A DNA stretch of 8,283 bases from Bacteroidota bacterium (GCA_021793135.1 JAJYTI010000097.1:1-8283); one strand, 5' to 3'. Shown: positions 1 to 7,463, numbered from the stretch's first letter. Notes: generated from the sequence alone by a model not told the origin. A program made the numbers and translations.

Positions 1-162
1 ATTACATCTTTCTAAAAATTGTATTTTCATATTATCTCAAATAGCACATTGCTTTTTAGTATAGGTATGCAGTGATAAAATAATAATAATTGTCTTAAAT
101 AAAATAGTATTACCTCATTTCGTTGAACTGTGATTGTTAACTTGACAATAGGTAATGGTGGT

Positions 163-208
163 AAAATTAAGTGAATATGAATTTAATGCATGAAAATCAC
201 TAAATTTT
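163..208. repeat. Imperfect inverted repeat, possible operator
   Basis: Arms AAAATTAAGTGA (163-174) and TCACTAAATTTT (197-208) are complementary at 11 of 12 positions, separated by 22 bp that contain the palindrome ATGCAT. The right arm ends 3 bp before the candidate -7 element at 212-219, a position that would suit a repressor or activator site for tmm. In such AT-rich DNA a chance repeat is possible, so function is only inferred. Confidence 0.3.
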
Positions 209-219
209 GCTTATATTTG
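190..219 (+). promoter_or_regulatory. Candidate Bacteroidota sigma-type promoter for tmm
   Basis: TATATTTG at 212-219 matches the Bacteroidota -7 consensus TAnnTTTG exactly. The -33 consensus TTG is only partly met, by ATG at 190-192 with a 19-bp spacer. Transcription would start near 225 and give a leader of about 250 nt before the ATG at 478. I found no better match nearer the gene. The call rests on an 8-bp motif in AT-rich DNA and is therefore weak. Confidence 0.3.
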
Positions 220-266
220 CAAACAATGTGTAGTAAAACAAGTTTTAAAAAAGATTTTTCATTTTT

Positions 267-294
267 AAATATATCGCATTGTATCGATATATTT
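267..294. repeat. Perfect 10-bp inverted repeat with 8-bp loop
   Basis: AAATATATCG (267-276) and CGATATATTT (285-294) are exact reverse complements around the 8-bp loop CATTGTAT. A T-rich run follows at 292-300. The stem is too AT-rich for a strong intrinsic terminator. It may be a leader hairpin, a regulator site, or a weak terminator of a transcript coming from the left. Confidence 0.4.
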
Positions 295-354
295 CTTTTT
301 CGCTTGTGGTTGCATAACCCGATTTAGGCGTCTTTTATATTACTACTTTCAATC

Positions 355-398
355 GATGTAATTTATACATCTCATAGTCTTCAACGATTATCGAAGAC
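355..398 (+). repeat. Two adjacent short stem-loops in the tmm leader
   Basis: GATGTA (355-360) pairs with TACATC (366-371) around a 5-nt loop. Six bases later GTCTTC (377-382) pairs with GAAGAC (393-398) around a 10-nt loop that itself holds CGAT-T-ATCG. If transcription starts near 225, both hairpins would form in the mRNA leader. Neither is followed by a U tract, so they are not terminators by themselves. Confidence 0.3.
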
Positions 399-427
399 AT
401 CAATCATTTGGAATTAAACAATAAATT

Positions 428-454
428 AATCGGATAGTTATATCTATCTCGATT
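428..454 (+). repeat. Bulged stem-loop just upstream of the tmm start
   Basis: AATCGGATAG (428-437) pairs with CTATC (444-448) and CGATT (450-454), giving ten base pairs with one bulged T at 449 and the 6-nt loop TTATAT. It ends 23 bases before the ATG at 478. A 12-bp palindrome (TAATTTAAATTA, 456-467) follows directly. The position would allow an effect on translation initiation, but that is inference only. Confidence 0.3.
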
Positions 455-477
455 CTAATTTAAATTAAATATATATT

Positions 478-1857
478 ATGAGTAAAAAACGTATTGGAAT
501 TATTGGTGCTGGACCAAGTGGTTTAGCTCAATTACGTGCTTTTGAGTCTGCAGAGAAATTAGGAATGGAAGTTCCTGAAATCGTATGTTTTGAAAAACAA
601 GAGAATTGGGGTGGAATGTGGAATTTCACTTGGAGAACTGGAGTTGGGAAATACGGAGAGCCGATTCATGGTAGTATGTATAAATACCTATGGTCAAATG
701 GTCCTAAAGAATGTTTAGAGCTTTCTGATTATTCGTTTGACGAGCATTTTGGCAAACCAATTTCTTCTTATCCACCACGTCCTGTACTTTTTGATTATAT
801 CCAAGGACGAATTAATAAGAGTAATGCTAAAGATTACATTCGTTTCAATACTACTGCTCGTTGGGTTACTTACGATGAAGAGACTAAGAAGTTTACCCTA
901 TATTTAGACGATTTAAAGAAAAACCGTACATACTCGGAGGAATTCGATTATTTAATCGTTGCTACAGGACACTTCTCCACTCCGAATATGCCATATTTTG
1001 AAGGAATAGATGACTTCCCTGGTGCTGTGATGCACGCGCATGATTTTAGAGGTGCAGACCAATTTATTGATAAAGATTTATTATTAATCGGTAGTAGCTA
1101 TTCTGCAGAAGATATCGCTGTTCAGTGCTATAAACACGGATCTAAATCGGTTACTTTAAGTTATAGATCGAACCCAATTGGAGTAGATTGGCCAGAAGGT
1201 ATAGAAGAGCGTCCGTTAGTAACGCACTTTGAGGGAGATACTGCATACTTTAAAGATGGTACAAGTAAGCGTTTTGATGGTGTGGTAATGTGTACGGGAT
1301 ACCAACACAAATTCCCATTCTTACCTGATTATTTACGTTTAAAAACAAAAAATAATCTCTACCCAGATAACTTATATAAAGGAATTTTCTTCCAAGATTT
1401 ACCAGAGCTAATTTATCTAGGTATGCAAGATCAGTATTATACATTCAATATGTTTGATACACAAGCTTGGCTAGCTAGAGATTATATGATGGGGAAATTT
1501 GAAATACCGTCTAAAGAAGAAAGACGCAAAGATATCGATAAATGGTTAGCAGATTATGATAAAGTAGAAGACGCTAATGGTGATGTAGATTTCCAAGCTG
1601 CTTATATTAAAGATTTAATTTCTTATACAGATTATCCAGACTTTAATATTGATAAAGTGGGAGATATGTTTAAGCAGTGGTTGAAAGATAAAGAAGATGA
1701 TATCTTAACTTATAGAGATAAAACCTTTAAATCGGTTATTACTGGAACCATGGCTGCAGAACACCATACCGAATGGATGGATGAGCTTGATGATAGTAAG
1801 AAGCGTTACTTAATGGATGAAGAGCAAGTGGAAGCTCTTGAAGAATCGGAAGCTTAA
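478..1857 (+). CDS. tmm: Trimethylamine monooxygenase (flavin-containing monooxygenase family)
   Basis: This 459-residue protein belongs to the bacterial flavin-containing monooxygenases of the Tmm type. They use NADPH, FAD and O2 to convert trimethylamine to trimethylamine N-oxide in the cytoplasm. An FAD Rossmann motif GAGPSG is at residues 10-15. The family signature FxGxxxHxxxF is at 180-190, and an NADPH-binding GSSYSA is at 205-210. Tyr208 sits where Tmm enzymes carry an important active-site Tyr, and the SNGPKECLE block holds the conserved Asn74. The ATG motif (VATGHFS) is at 161-167. The C-terminal part (YLGMQDQYYTFNMFDTQAW, TGTMAAEHHTEW) also matches Tmm proteins as I remember them, and the length is normal. 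The start is the only ATG in frame before the FAD motif. It has an A/T-rich leader and no Shine-Dalgarno sequence. The gene appears monocistronic, ending at a strong terminator. A broader FMO substrate range (other tertiary amines, indole, sulfides) is possible. Confidence 0.9.
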   Translation: MSKKRIGIIGAGPSGLAQLRAFESAEKLGMEVPEIVCFEKQENWGGMWNFTWRTGVGKYGEPIHGSMYKYLWSNGPKECLELSDYSFDEHFGKPISSYPPRPVLFDYIQGRINKSNAKDYIRFNTTARWVTYDEETKKFTLYLDDLKKNRTYSEEFDYLIVATGHFSTPNMPYFEGIDDFPGAVMHAHDFRGADQFIDKDLLLIGSSYSAEDIAVQCYKHGSKSVTLSYRSNPIGVDWPEGIEERPLVTHFEGDTAYFKDGTSKRFDGVVMCTGYQHKFPFLPDYLRLKTKNNLYPDNLYKGIFFQDLPELIYLGMQDQYYTFNMFDTQAWLARDYMMGKFEIPSKEERRKDIDKWLADYDKVEDANGDVDFQAAYIKDLISYTDYPDFNIDKVGDMFKQWLKDKEDDILTYRDKTFKSVITGTMAAEHHTEWMDELDDSKKRYLMDEEQVEALEESEA

Positions 1858-1876
1858 TTATTGCATAATTATAAAG

Positions 1877-1914
1877 AAAAAGCCGGTTTTAGAAATTTCT
1901 AAAACCGGCTTTTT
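1877..1914. terminator. Bidirectional intrinsic terminator
   Basis: A perfect 38-bp palindrome centred between 1895 and 1896. The core stem is GCCGGTTTTAGAA with its exact complement, flanked by an A5 tract at 1877-1881 and a T6 tract at 1910-1915. Each strand therefore yields a GC-rich-based hairpin followed by U residues. It lies 19 bp after the tmm stop and 21 bp before the end of the convergent outer membrane channel gene, so it should end both transcripts. Confidence 0.93.
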
Positions 1915-1935
1915 TATTGCTGTCAGTCTAGTTTC

Positions 1936-3228
1936 TTATAAATCTACATCCCATTTTCCAGCTGCATATTGCAACTCTAAATAAGCTGCAGCAAACTCAT
2001 ACAAACTTTCATAATACAATGTTTGAATTTCATTATAGGAGTTTCTAGCATTTAATACTTCTAAAAAACTTGTACTACCACGCTGATAGGCATAAATAAT
2101 ACCATTTAGAATAGTTTCTGCTTCTTCTAACAATTCTTCCTCTAGACTGTTTAACTGACGTTCTGCAGTAATGTAGTTGTTGTATGCTTCTCTAACAGCG
2201 CTTAAAGTTTCTCTACGTGTTGCGCTTGCTTCCCATTCGGCTTGTTCCTTAGCAAAGTTTACCTGTCGTATGGCAGCTTTGTTGAAGTTAGAAAACTTTA
2301 ATGGCACCCCAAAACCTATCAATAATACCTTGTCCATAGGTGCATCAAGTTCTGGAGTTACACTTGCTTTATTATATTCAAAACCAGCAATCAGACTTAA
2401 GTCCATTCTTCGTTCTGCACGAATCATTTTTTCTTCTGCTTCGGTTTGTTCTTTTGCAATCTCAGCTGCTTTTAAAGTGGTTTTATTTTGTAAAGCAGAA
2501 GACTCTAGTTCTGGCAACGATAGTTGTCTTGTAATTAATCGGGTAGAGGTGTCTGGAATTATGAATTGCTCCTCGTGATTAATTCCTGCAAAATCATGCA
2601 ACTTTATAACTGCATTTTGATATTCGGTGTAAGCTTGGTTCATTTCGTTTCTTGCCATTTTTGCTTCCACACGACTTTGTAAAGCTTCCACACGTGTAAG
2701 AATACCTAATTCATGTTGTATACTATCTGATTTTGCAATTTGTCGCATACTTTCGTATGATGCTTTCTGCACTTCATATAGTTGTTGCTCTTTAATCGTT
2801 TCTAAGTAAATTAAACTCGCTTCTAATCGTAAGTTCTGCTCATAATCTAGTTGCTCCATATTGGCAAGTTCATAAGCTTTATTAGCAAATTGTATTCTAG
2901 ATTTACGTTTGCCACCAAATTCTAAGTCCCAAGAAATTTCACCTTCGATTCCAGGACCTTGACGCATATGATCTTCAGTATTTTCACGATAGAGTAGTTC
3001 TAACTCTGGATCGGGACGCATTTTACTTAATGCAATTTCTTCTTTAGCGATTTCACTTTCCAATCGAGCACCGTGATAGGATTCGTTGTTTTGTAAAACC
3101 ATTTGAATATAGTCGCTATATGGTACTACCGTTTGATTTTCTATTTGTTGAGCAAATGCATTCGACCCAATCAAACCGCACATAAAAAAGAAAACTTTAT
3201 ACTTCTTCATCGTATATCTATTCTTCAT
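1936..3228 (-). CDS. czcC: TolC-family outer membrane channel of a metal efflux system (CzcC/CusC-like)
   Basis: This is the outer membrane exit duct of the tripartite exporter encoded just upstream. The protein has two repeats of the outer membrane efflux type. The first carries RPDPELELLYREN (71-83) and DLEFGGKRKSR (101-111), typical of CzcC-like proteins. The second carries GFGVPLKF (305-312), and its last coiled helices hold YQRGSTSFLEVLNARNSY (381-398). Long helical stretches rich in Glu, Gln and Ala fit the periplasmic alpha-barrel. Two starts are possible. Met1 (3228) overlaps the pump gene by 11 bp. Met7 (3210) begins 7 bp after the pump stop, is preceded by purine-rich GAAGAA, and gives a standard signal peptide (KK, hydrophobic core, cleavage AFA|QQ at 26/27). 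I prefer Met7 but cannot exclude Met1. It is the last gene of the operon before the terminator at 1877-1914. Metal specificity cannot be read from this subunit. Confidence 0.88.
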   Translation of the reverse strand: MKNRYTMKKYKVFFFMCGLIGSNAFAQQIENQTVVPYSDYIQMVLQNNESYHGARLESEIAKEEIALSKMRPDPELELLYRENTEDHMRQGPGIEGEISWDLEFGGKRKSRIQFANKAYELANMEQLDYEQNLRLEASLIYLETIKEQQLYEVQKASYESMRQIAKSDSIQHELGILTRVEALQSRVEAKMARNEMNQAYTEYQNAVIKLHDFAGINHEEQFIIPDTSTRLITRQLSLPELESSALQNKTTLKAAEIAKEQTEAEEKMIRAERRMDLSLIAGFEYNKASVTPELDAPMDKVLLIGFGVPLKFSNFNKAAIRQVNFAKEQAEWEASATRRETLSAVREAYNNYITAERQLNSLEEELLEEAETILNGIIYAYQRGSTSFLEVLNARNSYNEIQTLYYESLYEFAAAYLELQYAAGKWDVDL

Positions 3229-6200
3229 GACTATCTATTTTAATTTGGTTATCATCTTGTCCCCATCGTTTTTCTATTAAATAATACATTGCTGGTAAGA
3301 TGTATAATGTAATTATTGTAGAGAATAACAATCCGTATACGATTACAGTAGCCAATGGTCGTTGTACGTCTGAGCCTATTCCAGTAGCCATAGAAGCAGG
3401 GAATAATCCTAATGCTGCAACCGTTGCTGTCATTAATACTGGACGTAGGCGTTCTTCGGCACCGACTTGAACTGCGGTTCGTAAATCATATCTCTTCCGC
3501 AGATCATTGATATGCGAAATCATAATTACACCATTTTGAATAGCAACTCCAAAGAGGGCTATAAATCCAACAGCGGAGGACACGTTTAATGTCATTCCAC
3601 GGATGTTTAATGCAAGCATTCCTCCAAATAATGCTAATGGAACTATAGATATTAATAATGTTGCTTGTCTAAGTTTTCCAAATGCCCCATATAATAATAA
3701 GAACATAAATGCTAATGTAATCGGAACTACAATACCTAATCTAGCATACGCACGTTCTTGATTCTCGAATTGTCCTCCCCATTCTATGTGATATTTATGG
3801 TGATCATATTCTATTTTTTCTTCAATTGCATTTTGTGCTTCTTTTAGTAATGAAGAGAGATCACGGTTTCTAATGTTAAGTTTTACTGTTAAATGACGTT
3901 TGTTCATTTCTCTAGTAATCGTGCTTTCTCCAGTAGCTACTACTACATCCGCTACTTGTGATAGTGGAATTTTTGCTCCAGAGGAACTAGTAAGCATCAG
4001 GCTTTCTAATTTTTCAGGAGTATCTCTACTATCTTCAGTATATCTTGCTGTAACATCGTACACTCGATTGTCTATAAATACAGAAGAGATTGCTTTTCCG
4101 CCAATAGCTACTTCTATTAGTTCGGCAACATCGGCAGTTTGTAATCCATATTGAGCAATAGCTTCACGGTCTGGTATTATTTGTACTTGTGGGGAAGGAG
4201 GGGCCTGATCAATAGCAATGTCTACTGCACCTTTTACATCTTCCAGTACTTTTACAATATCTTCTGCAATACGTCTTGTTTCTTTAAAGTCATTTCCAAA
4301 TACTTTTACAACCAATTCACTATGTGCTCCGGCAATTTTGTCCATAACTCCATCAATCATAGGTTGTGAAAACCCAACATTATATCCAGGCATACTAGCA
4401 TATGCTTCGGTCATTTCGTCTATGAGATCTGCCTTGGTTTTGCCGCGTGGCCATTCTTTATATGGTTTAATTCCTACGGATACTTCAAAGTGTGAGGTAG
4501 TCCATGGATCGGTACCATCGTCATTTCTTCCTGCTTGAACCATTACGTAGGTGACTTCATCAAACTCCATAGTTTTTTCTCTAAACACATCGCTCATTTT
4601 CTTTGCTTTTTCAAACGATATGCCAGGAGGTAATTGTACTTGTAACCATATAGAACCTTCATCTAATTCTGGTAAGAAGTCCTTGCCAACAACAGCCGAT
4701 AGAATTCCAGCTCCTAATAAAATACCTATAAGTAGAGGAATCACCTGTTTAGGTTTGTTTAATACCTTCTCAATAAAGTTATGATACCTAACTTGTAATT
4801 TTTCTAACCACTTATTCTTTTTTATGGGGCGCGGATTTTTGTACATATAATACGCTAATCCAGGGATGAGCAATAAGGCGACTGCTAAAGCTCCTAATAA
4901 TGCATAACCTACTGTAAATGCCATAGGTGTAAATAGCTTTTTCTCTACACGTTCGAAAGCAAATAATGGCATGTAAGCTATTATAATAATCAGTGTAGCA
5001 AAGAAAATAGGTTTGGCTACTCGATATGCATATTCTGTTATTGTCTTTTCGTCGAATTTTTTATCGGGTTCATCTTCTCGTTTTTTCAAGAGGAACTCCA
5101 TCATTACAATGGCTCCATCGACAATAATTCCAAAGTCAATTGCTCCAAGCGAAAGGAGGTTTGCTGGAATATTTGTCAAATTCATTAAGATAAATGCAAT
5201 CAACAACGATAATGGAATAGTTACCGCAACTAATAGTGCACCACGCCAATTATGTAAGAATACAATTAGAATTATAATAACTAATCCAATACCTTCTGTT
5301 ATAGTTCTAGAAACCGTGCTTAATGTATTATCTATAAGTTCTGTTCTATCTAAAACAGTATGTATACGTACATCATCGGGTAGAATTTCGCCATTCAGTT
5401 CGTCAATAGCTTCGTGGATTTCTTCTAAAACCAATGCAGAGTCTTCGTTTTTTAAAAGCAGAACAATACCTTGAATTCCGTCGTCATATTCTCGTTGTCT
5501 GTCGCTATATCCTAATACTCCTTTACGCTCTAGGTTTCCTAATTTTAATTCTCCTAAGTCTTTTAAAAATACAGGTACACCGTCTTCAGAACTAACTACG
5601 ATATTTCCTAAATCATCTAAATCACTAACTAGTCCAATACCGCGTACTACATAAGCTAAGTCTCCTCGAGTTAGCATACTTCCACCAGCATTTACGTTGT
5701 TTTCTTCTATGGTTTCTACAACATCGGATAATGAAAGATCGTAAAGCTCTAGTTTAGTAGGATCTATCTCTACTTGAAATTGAGTAGTAATTCCTCCAAA
5801 ATTGGTTACTTCTGCAACACCAGGAATCTGATTTAATCTTGGGATTATCTCAAAATTTTGTAAATCGGTAAGCTCTCTAAGGCTATGAGTGCTACTTTCA
5901 ATGATGTAACGATATACCTCGCCAATAGGGGAGGTGAGTGGGTCTAGTTCGGGAGCAGCATCGTAAGGGAGTTCAACGGTTACTAATCGTTCTTGAATAC
6001 GCTGTCTAGCAAAGTAGTCATCTACACCGTCTTGGAAAACTAAGGTAATGATAGAAAGTCCAAAGCTACTGCTACTACGCATTACGTGTACTCCCGGCAT
6101 TCCATTTAATTCACGCTCGAGAGGCACAGTAATTTGCAATTCGATTTCTTCGGCTGCTAGCCCTGGTACTTGTGTAACTACTTGGGAACTAACGTCGGCA

Positions 6201-6325
6201 ATATCTGGATAAGCTTCAATGGCTAATTGCTTCCAAGAAAGATAACCGAATATACCTAAAAGTATAAATAAAGCAAGCATTAACCATCTTTTGTGGATGG
6301 CAGTATAAACTAATTTCTTTAACAT
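3218..6325 (-). CDS. czcA: Heavy-metal efflux RND pump, CzcA/CusA family
   Basis: This 1035-residue inner membrane proton/metal antiporter drives metal ions through the tripartite complex. Length and layout are those of the HME-RND family. TM1 is near residues 12-34, a large periplasmic loop follows, TM2-TM7 span about 342-546, a second loop runs to about 860, and TM8-TM12 lie between about 862 and 1016. TM4 reads DFGIIVDGAIVMMEF (397-411). Asp397, Asp403 and Glu410 match the proton-relay residues Asp402, Asp408 and Glu415 known in CzcA. The DFG...DGA pattern belongs to divalent-metal pumps rather than to the Cu(I)/Ag(I) pump CusA. Periplasmic His612 and Asp662 appear to stand where CusA has two of its methionines, which also argues against copper or silver. 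An odd point is Phe411 in place of the usual Asn after the Glu. The start has purine-rich AGAAAGAG upstream and lies 19 bp from the preceding adaptor gene. Exact substrate (Zn, Co, Cd, Ni) is not determined. Confidence 0.92.
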   Translation of the reverse strand: MLKKLVYTAIHKRWLMLALFILLGIFGYLSWKQLAIEAYPDIADVSSQVVTQVPGLAAEEIELQITVPLERELNGMPGVHVMRSSSSFGLSIITLVFQDGVDDYFARQRIQERLVTVELPYDAAPELDPLTSPIGEVYRYIIESSTHSLRELTDLQNFEIIPRLNQIPGVAEVTNFGGITTQFQVEIDPTKLELYDLSLSDVVETIEENNVNAGGSMLTRGDLAYVVRGIGLVSDLDDLGNIVVSSEDGVPVFLKDLGELKLGNLERKGVLGYSDRQREYDDGIQGIVLLLKNEDSALVLEEIHEAIDELNGEILPDDVRIHTVLDRTELIDNTLSTVSRTITEGIGLVIIILIVFLHNWRGALLVAVTIPLSLLIAFILMNLTNIPANLLSLGAIDFGIIVDGAIVMMEFLLKKREDEPDKKFDEKTITEYAYRVAKPIFFATLIIIIAYMPLFAFERVEKKLFTPMAFTVGYALLGALAVALLLIPGLAYYMYKNPRPIKKNKWLEKLQVRYHNFIEKVLNKPKQVIPLLIGILLGAGILSAVVGKDFLPELDEGSIWLQVQLPPGISFEKAKKMSDVFREKTMEFDEVTYVMVQAGRNDDGTDPWTTSHFEVSVGIKPYKEWPRGKTKADLIDEMTEAYASMPGYNVGFSQPMIDGVMDKIAGAHSELVVKVFGNDFKETRRIAEDIVKVLEDVKGAVDIAIDQAPPSPQVQIIPDREAIAQYGLQTADVAELIEVAIGGKAISSVFIDNRVYDVTARYTEDSRDTPEKLESLMLTSSSGAKIPLSQVADVVVATGESTITREMNKRHLTVKLNIRNRDLSSLLKEAQNAIEEKIEYDHHKYHIEWGGQFENQERAYARLGIVVPITLAFMFLLLYGAFGKLRQATLLISIVPLALFGGMLALNIRGMTLNVSSAVGFIALFGVAIQNGVIMISHINDLRKRYDLRTAVQVGAEERLRPVLMTATVAALGLFPASMATGIGSDVQRPLATVIVYGLLFSTIITLYILPAMYYLIEKRWGQDDNQIKIDSHEE

Positions 6326-6344
6326 GTTATTTCTCTTTCTATCT

Positions 6345-7463
6345 TTATAATGCTTCTAATAGATAAACAGCACCTTTTGTTACAATTTTATCATCGGCTT
6401 GAATACCTTCTATTATTTCGACATGATCGCCAATAGTAGCACCTACTTTGACTTTAACCGCTTCGTATACATGTGGCTCTACTTCTTTGAAAACAAAAGA
6501 ATTTTCTTTTTGAATTACTGCAGTAGAAGGAACACTTATGCGATCTTTACCAATACTTGATAAACGAAGATTGGTAAACATACCTGGTTTAAATAATTCG
6601 TGAGGATTATCACATGCGACCAATAAATCTACACTACGTGTATCTTCATTTACAAAAGAAGAAATGTGGAAAACCTCTCCATCGATCCATGTATTTGCTT
6701 TTTGTGGATGTTTAATCTTAACGCTATCGATATTTTCTAAGCGAGACATATCTCTTTCTTTGATTTGTGCAGCCACCCAAATCTTTTCCAAATCGGCAAT
6801 AACTGCTAATGATTCGTCATCTTCCCGAACGTATTGTCCTAAGATTAAATGGTGCTCTAAAAGCTTTCCAGAAATTGGAGAGCGAACAATTAAGGGTTGG
6901 CCAAGTACCATAGAATTTGTATTTACTTGCCACATTTCTAACGCTGCTTTGGCATTTATATAAGTATTCTTTTTGGTTTGGTACTCTGTTCTCGCTATCT
7001 CTAATTCTTGCTGGCTACCTACATCATGAGCAAGCATATCTTCTTGTCTCTTTAAATGGTTTTTAGCAAGCTCCCATTCTTCTTTAGCATCTAAAAATTC
7101 TTTTTGTCCTTCAAAAAAACCAGGAGAATTTAATTCAAAAATAGGGTCGTCTTTTTTTATTTGTTGTCCTAACTTTACATAGGTTTTTACAATTCTTCCA
7201 TCAAATGGTGCCGCAATTTCTGCATATTTATCTACAGGTGGACGAACTTTTCCAGTGGTAGAAAAGTGATACTCAATATCTTGGAGGGATACTTTTTCAA
7301 CAACAATCTGCTTGTCTAAGGCAGAATCAGGTACTAATTGAATGTATTGATTCACTCTTTTAAACATCACTTCTTCCTCGTCTACATCTTTAGTCGATGA
7401 GTTACAAGAAACCATTAAAAGCATACTACAGATAAAAAAGTATCTATTAAGCATATTAAACAT
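6345..7463 (-). CDS. czcB: Periplasmic adaptor (membrane fusion) subunit of the metal efflux RND system
   Basis: This 372-residue adaptor links the RND pump to the outer membrane channel. The N-terminus has a hydrophobic segment ending in MVSC, with Cys20 followed by NSSTKDVDEEE. That fits a lipoprotein signal, although Met at -3 is not ideal. Next come the first half of the barrel-sandwich (AAPFDGRIVKTYVKLGQ, 84-100), a helical hairpin (about 115-178), and the second half (RSPISGKLLEHHLILGQYV, 194-212). A beta-barrel follows (about 228-305), then a membrane-proximal domain (about 307-372). No His- or Met-rich metal-binding tail is present, unlike the Met-bearing N-terminus of CusB. Met1 and Met4 are both possible starts, and I keep the longer. 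The gene lies 31 bp after mgtE and 19 bp before the pump gene. No promoter motif is visible in the 31-bp gap. Confidence 0.88.
   Translation of the reverse strand: MFNMLNRYFFICSMLLMVSCNSSTKDVDEEEVMFKRVNQYIQLVPDSALDKQIVVEKVSLQDIEYHFSTTGKVRPPVDKYAEIAAPFDGRIVKTYVKLGQQIKKDDPIFELNSPGFFEGQKEFLDAKEEWELAKNHLKRQEDMLAHDVGSQQELEIARTEYQTKKNTYINAKAALEMWQVNTNSMVLGQPLIVRSPISGKLLEHHLILGQYVREDDESLAVIADLEKIWVAAQIKERDMSRLENIDSVKIKHPQKANTWIDGEVFHISSFVNEDTRSVDLLVACDNPHELFKPGMFTNLRLSSIGKDRISVPSTAVIQKENSFVFKEVEPHVYEAVKVKVGATIGDHVEIIEGIQADDKIVTKGAVYLLEAL

Larger units (their letters stand above)
1..477. other. 477-bp non-coding region upstream of tmm
   Basis: No supportable gene lies here. All three forward frames open at base 1 hit a stop within about 65 bases, and no frame on either strand gives a convincing protein. 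The stretch is very AT-rich and is unusually dense in inverted repeats (163-208, 267-294, 355-371, 377-398, 428-454). One match to the Bacteroidota -7 consensus lies at 212-219. The likely content is the promoter and a long, structured 5' leader of tmm, and perhaps the end of an upstream transcript whose gene lies outside the window. Confidence 0.6.

Noticed and set aside
1..64. Frame open from base 2 to a stop near 64 as the tail of an upstream gene
   Set aside because: The translation is not protein-like, and the stretch is too short and AT-rich to support a gene end.
142..167. TTGACA at 142-147 with TAAAAT at 162-167 as a sigma70-like promoter
   Set aside because: The spacer is only 14 bp, and Bacteroidota primary sigma factors use a different consensus.
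1250..1444. 64-codon minus-strand open frame inside tmm
   Set aside because: It is a shadow of the conserved tmm reading frame with no independent support.
2177..2578. 133-codon plus-strand open frame opposite the outer membrane channel gene
   Set aside because: It is a shadow of the channel gene. The Ser/Leu/Ala-rich translation mirrors the antisense of a Glu/Ala-rich helical protein.
4218..4538. 106-codon plus-strand open frame, and the overlapping one at 4151-4369
   Set aside because: They are antisense to the conserved periplasmic domain of the pump, overlap each other in different frames, and have no recognisable features.
5013..5474. 153-codon plus-strand open frame opposite the pump gene
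   Set aside because: It lies wholly antisense to a strongly supported RND gene, its product is low-complexity Ser/Ile-rich, and it shows no domain or start signal.
6664..6963. 99-codon plus-strand open frame opposite the adaptor gene
   Set aside because: It is antisense to the second barrel-sandwich and beta-barrel parts of the adaptor, and its composition is not protein-like.
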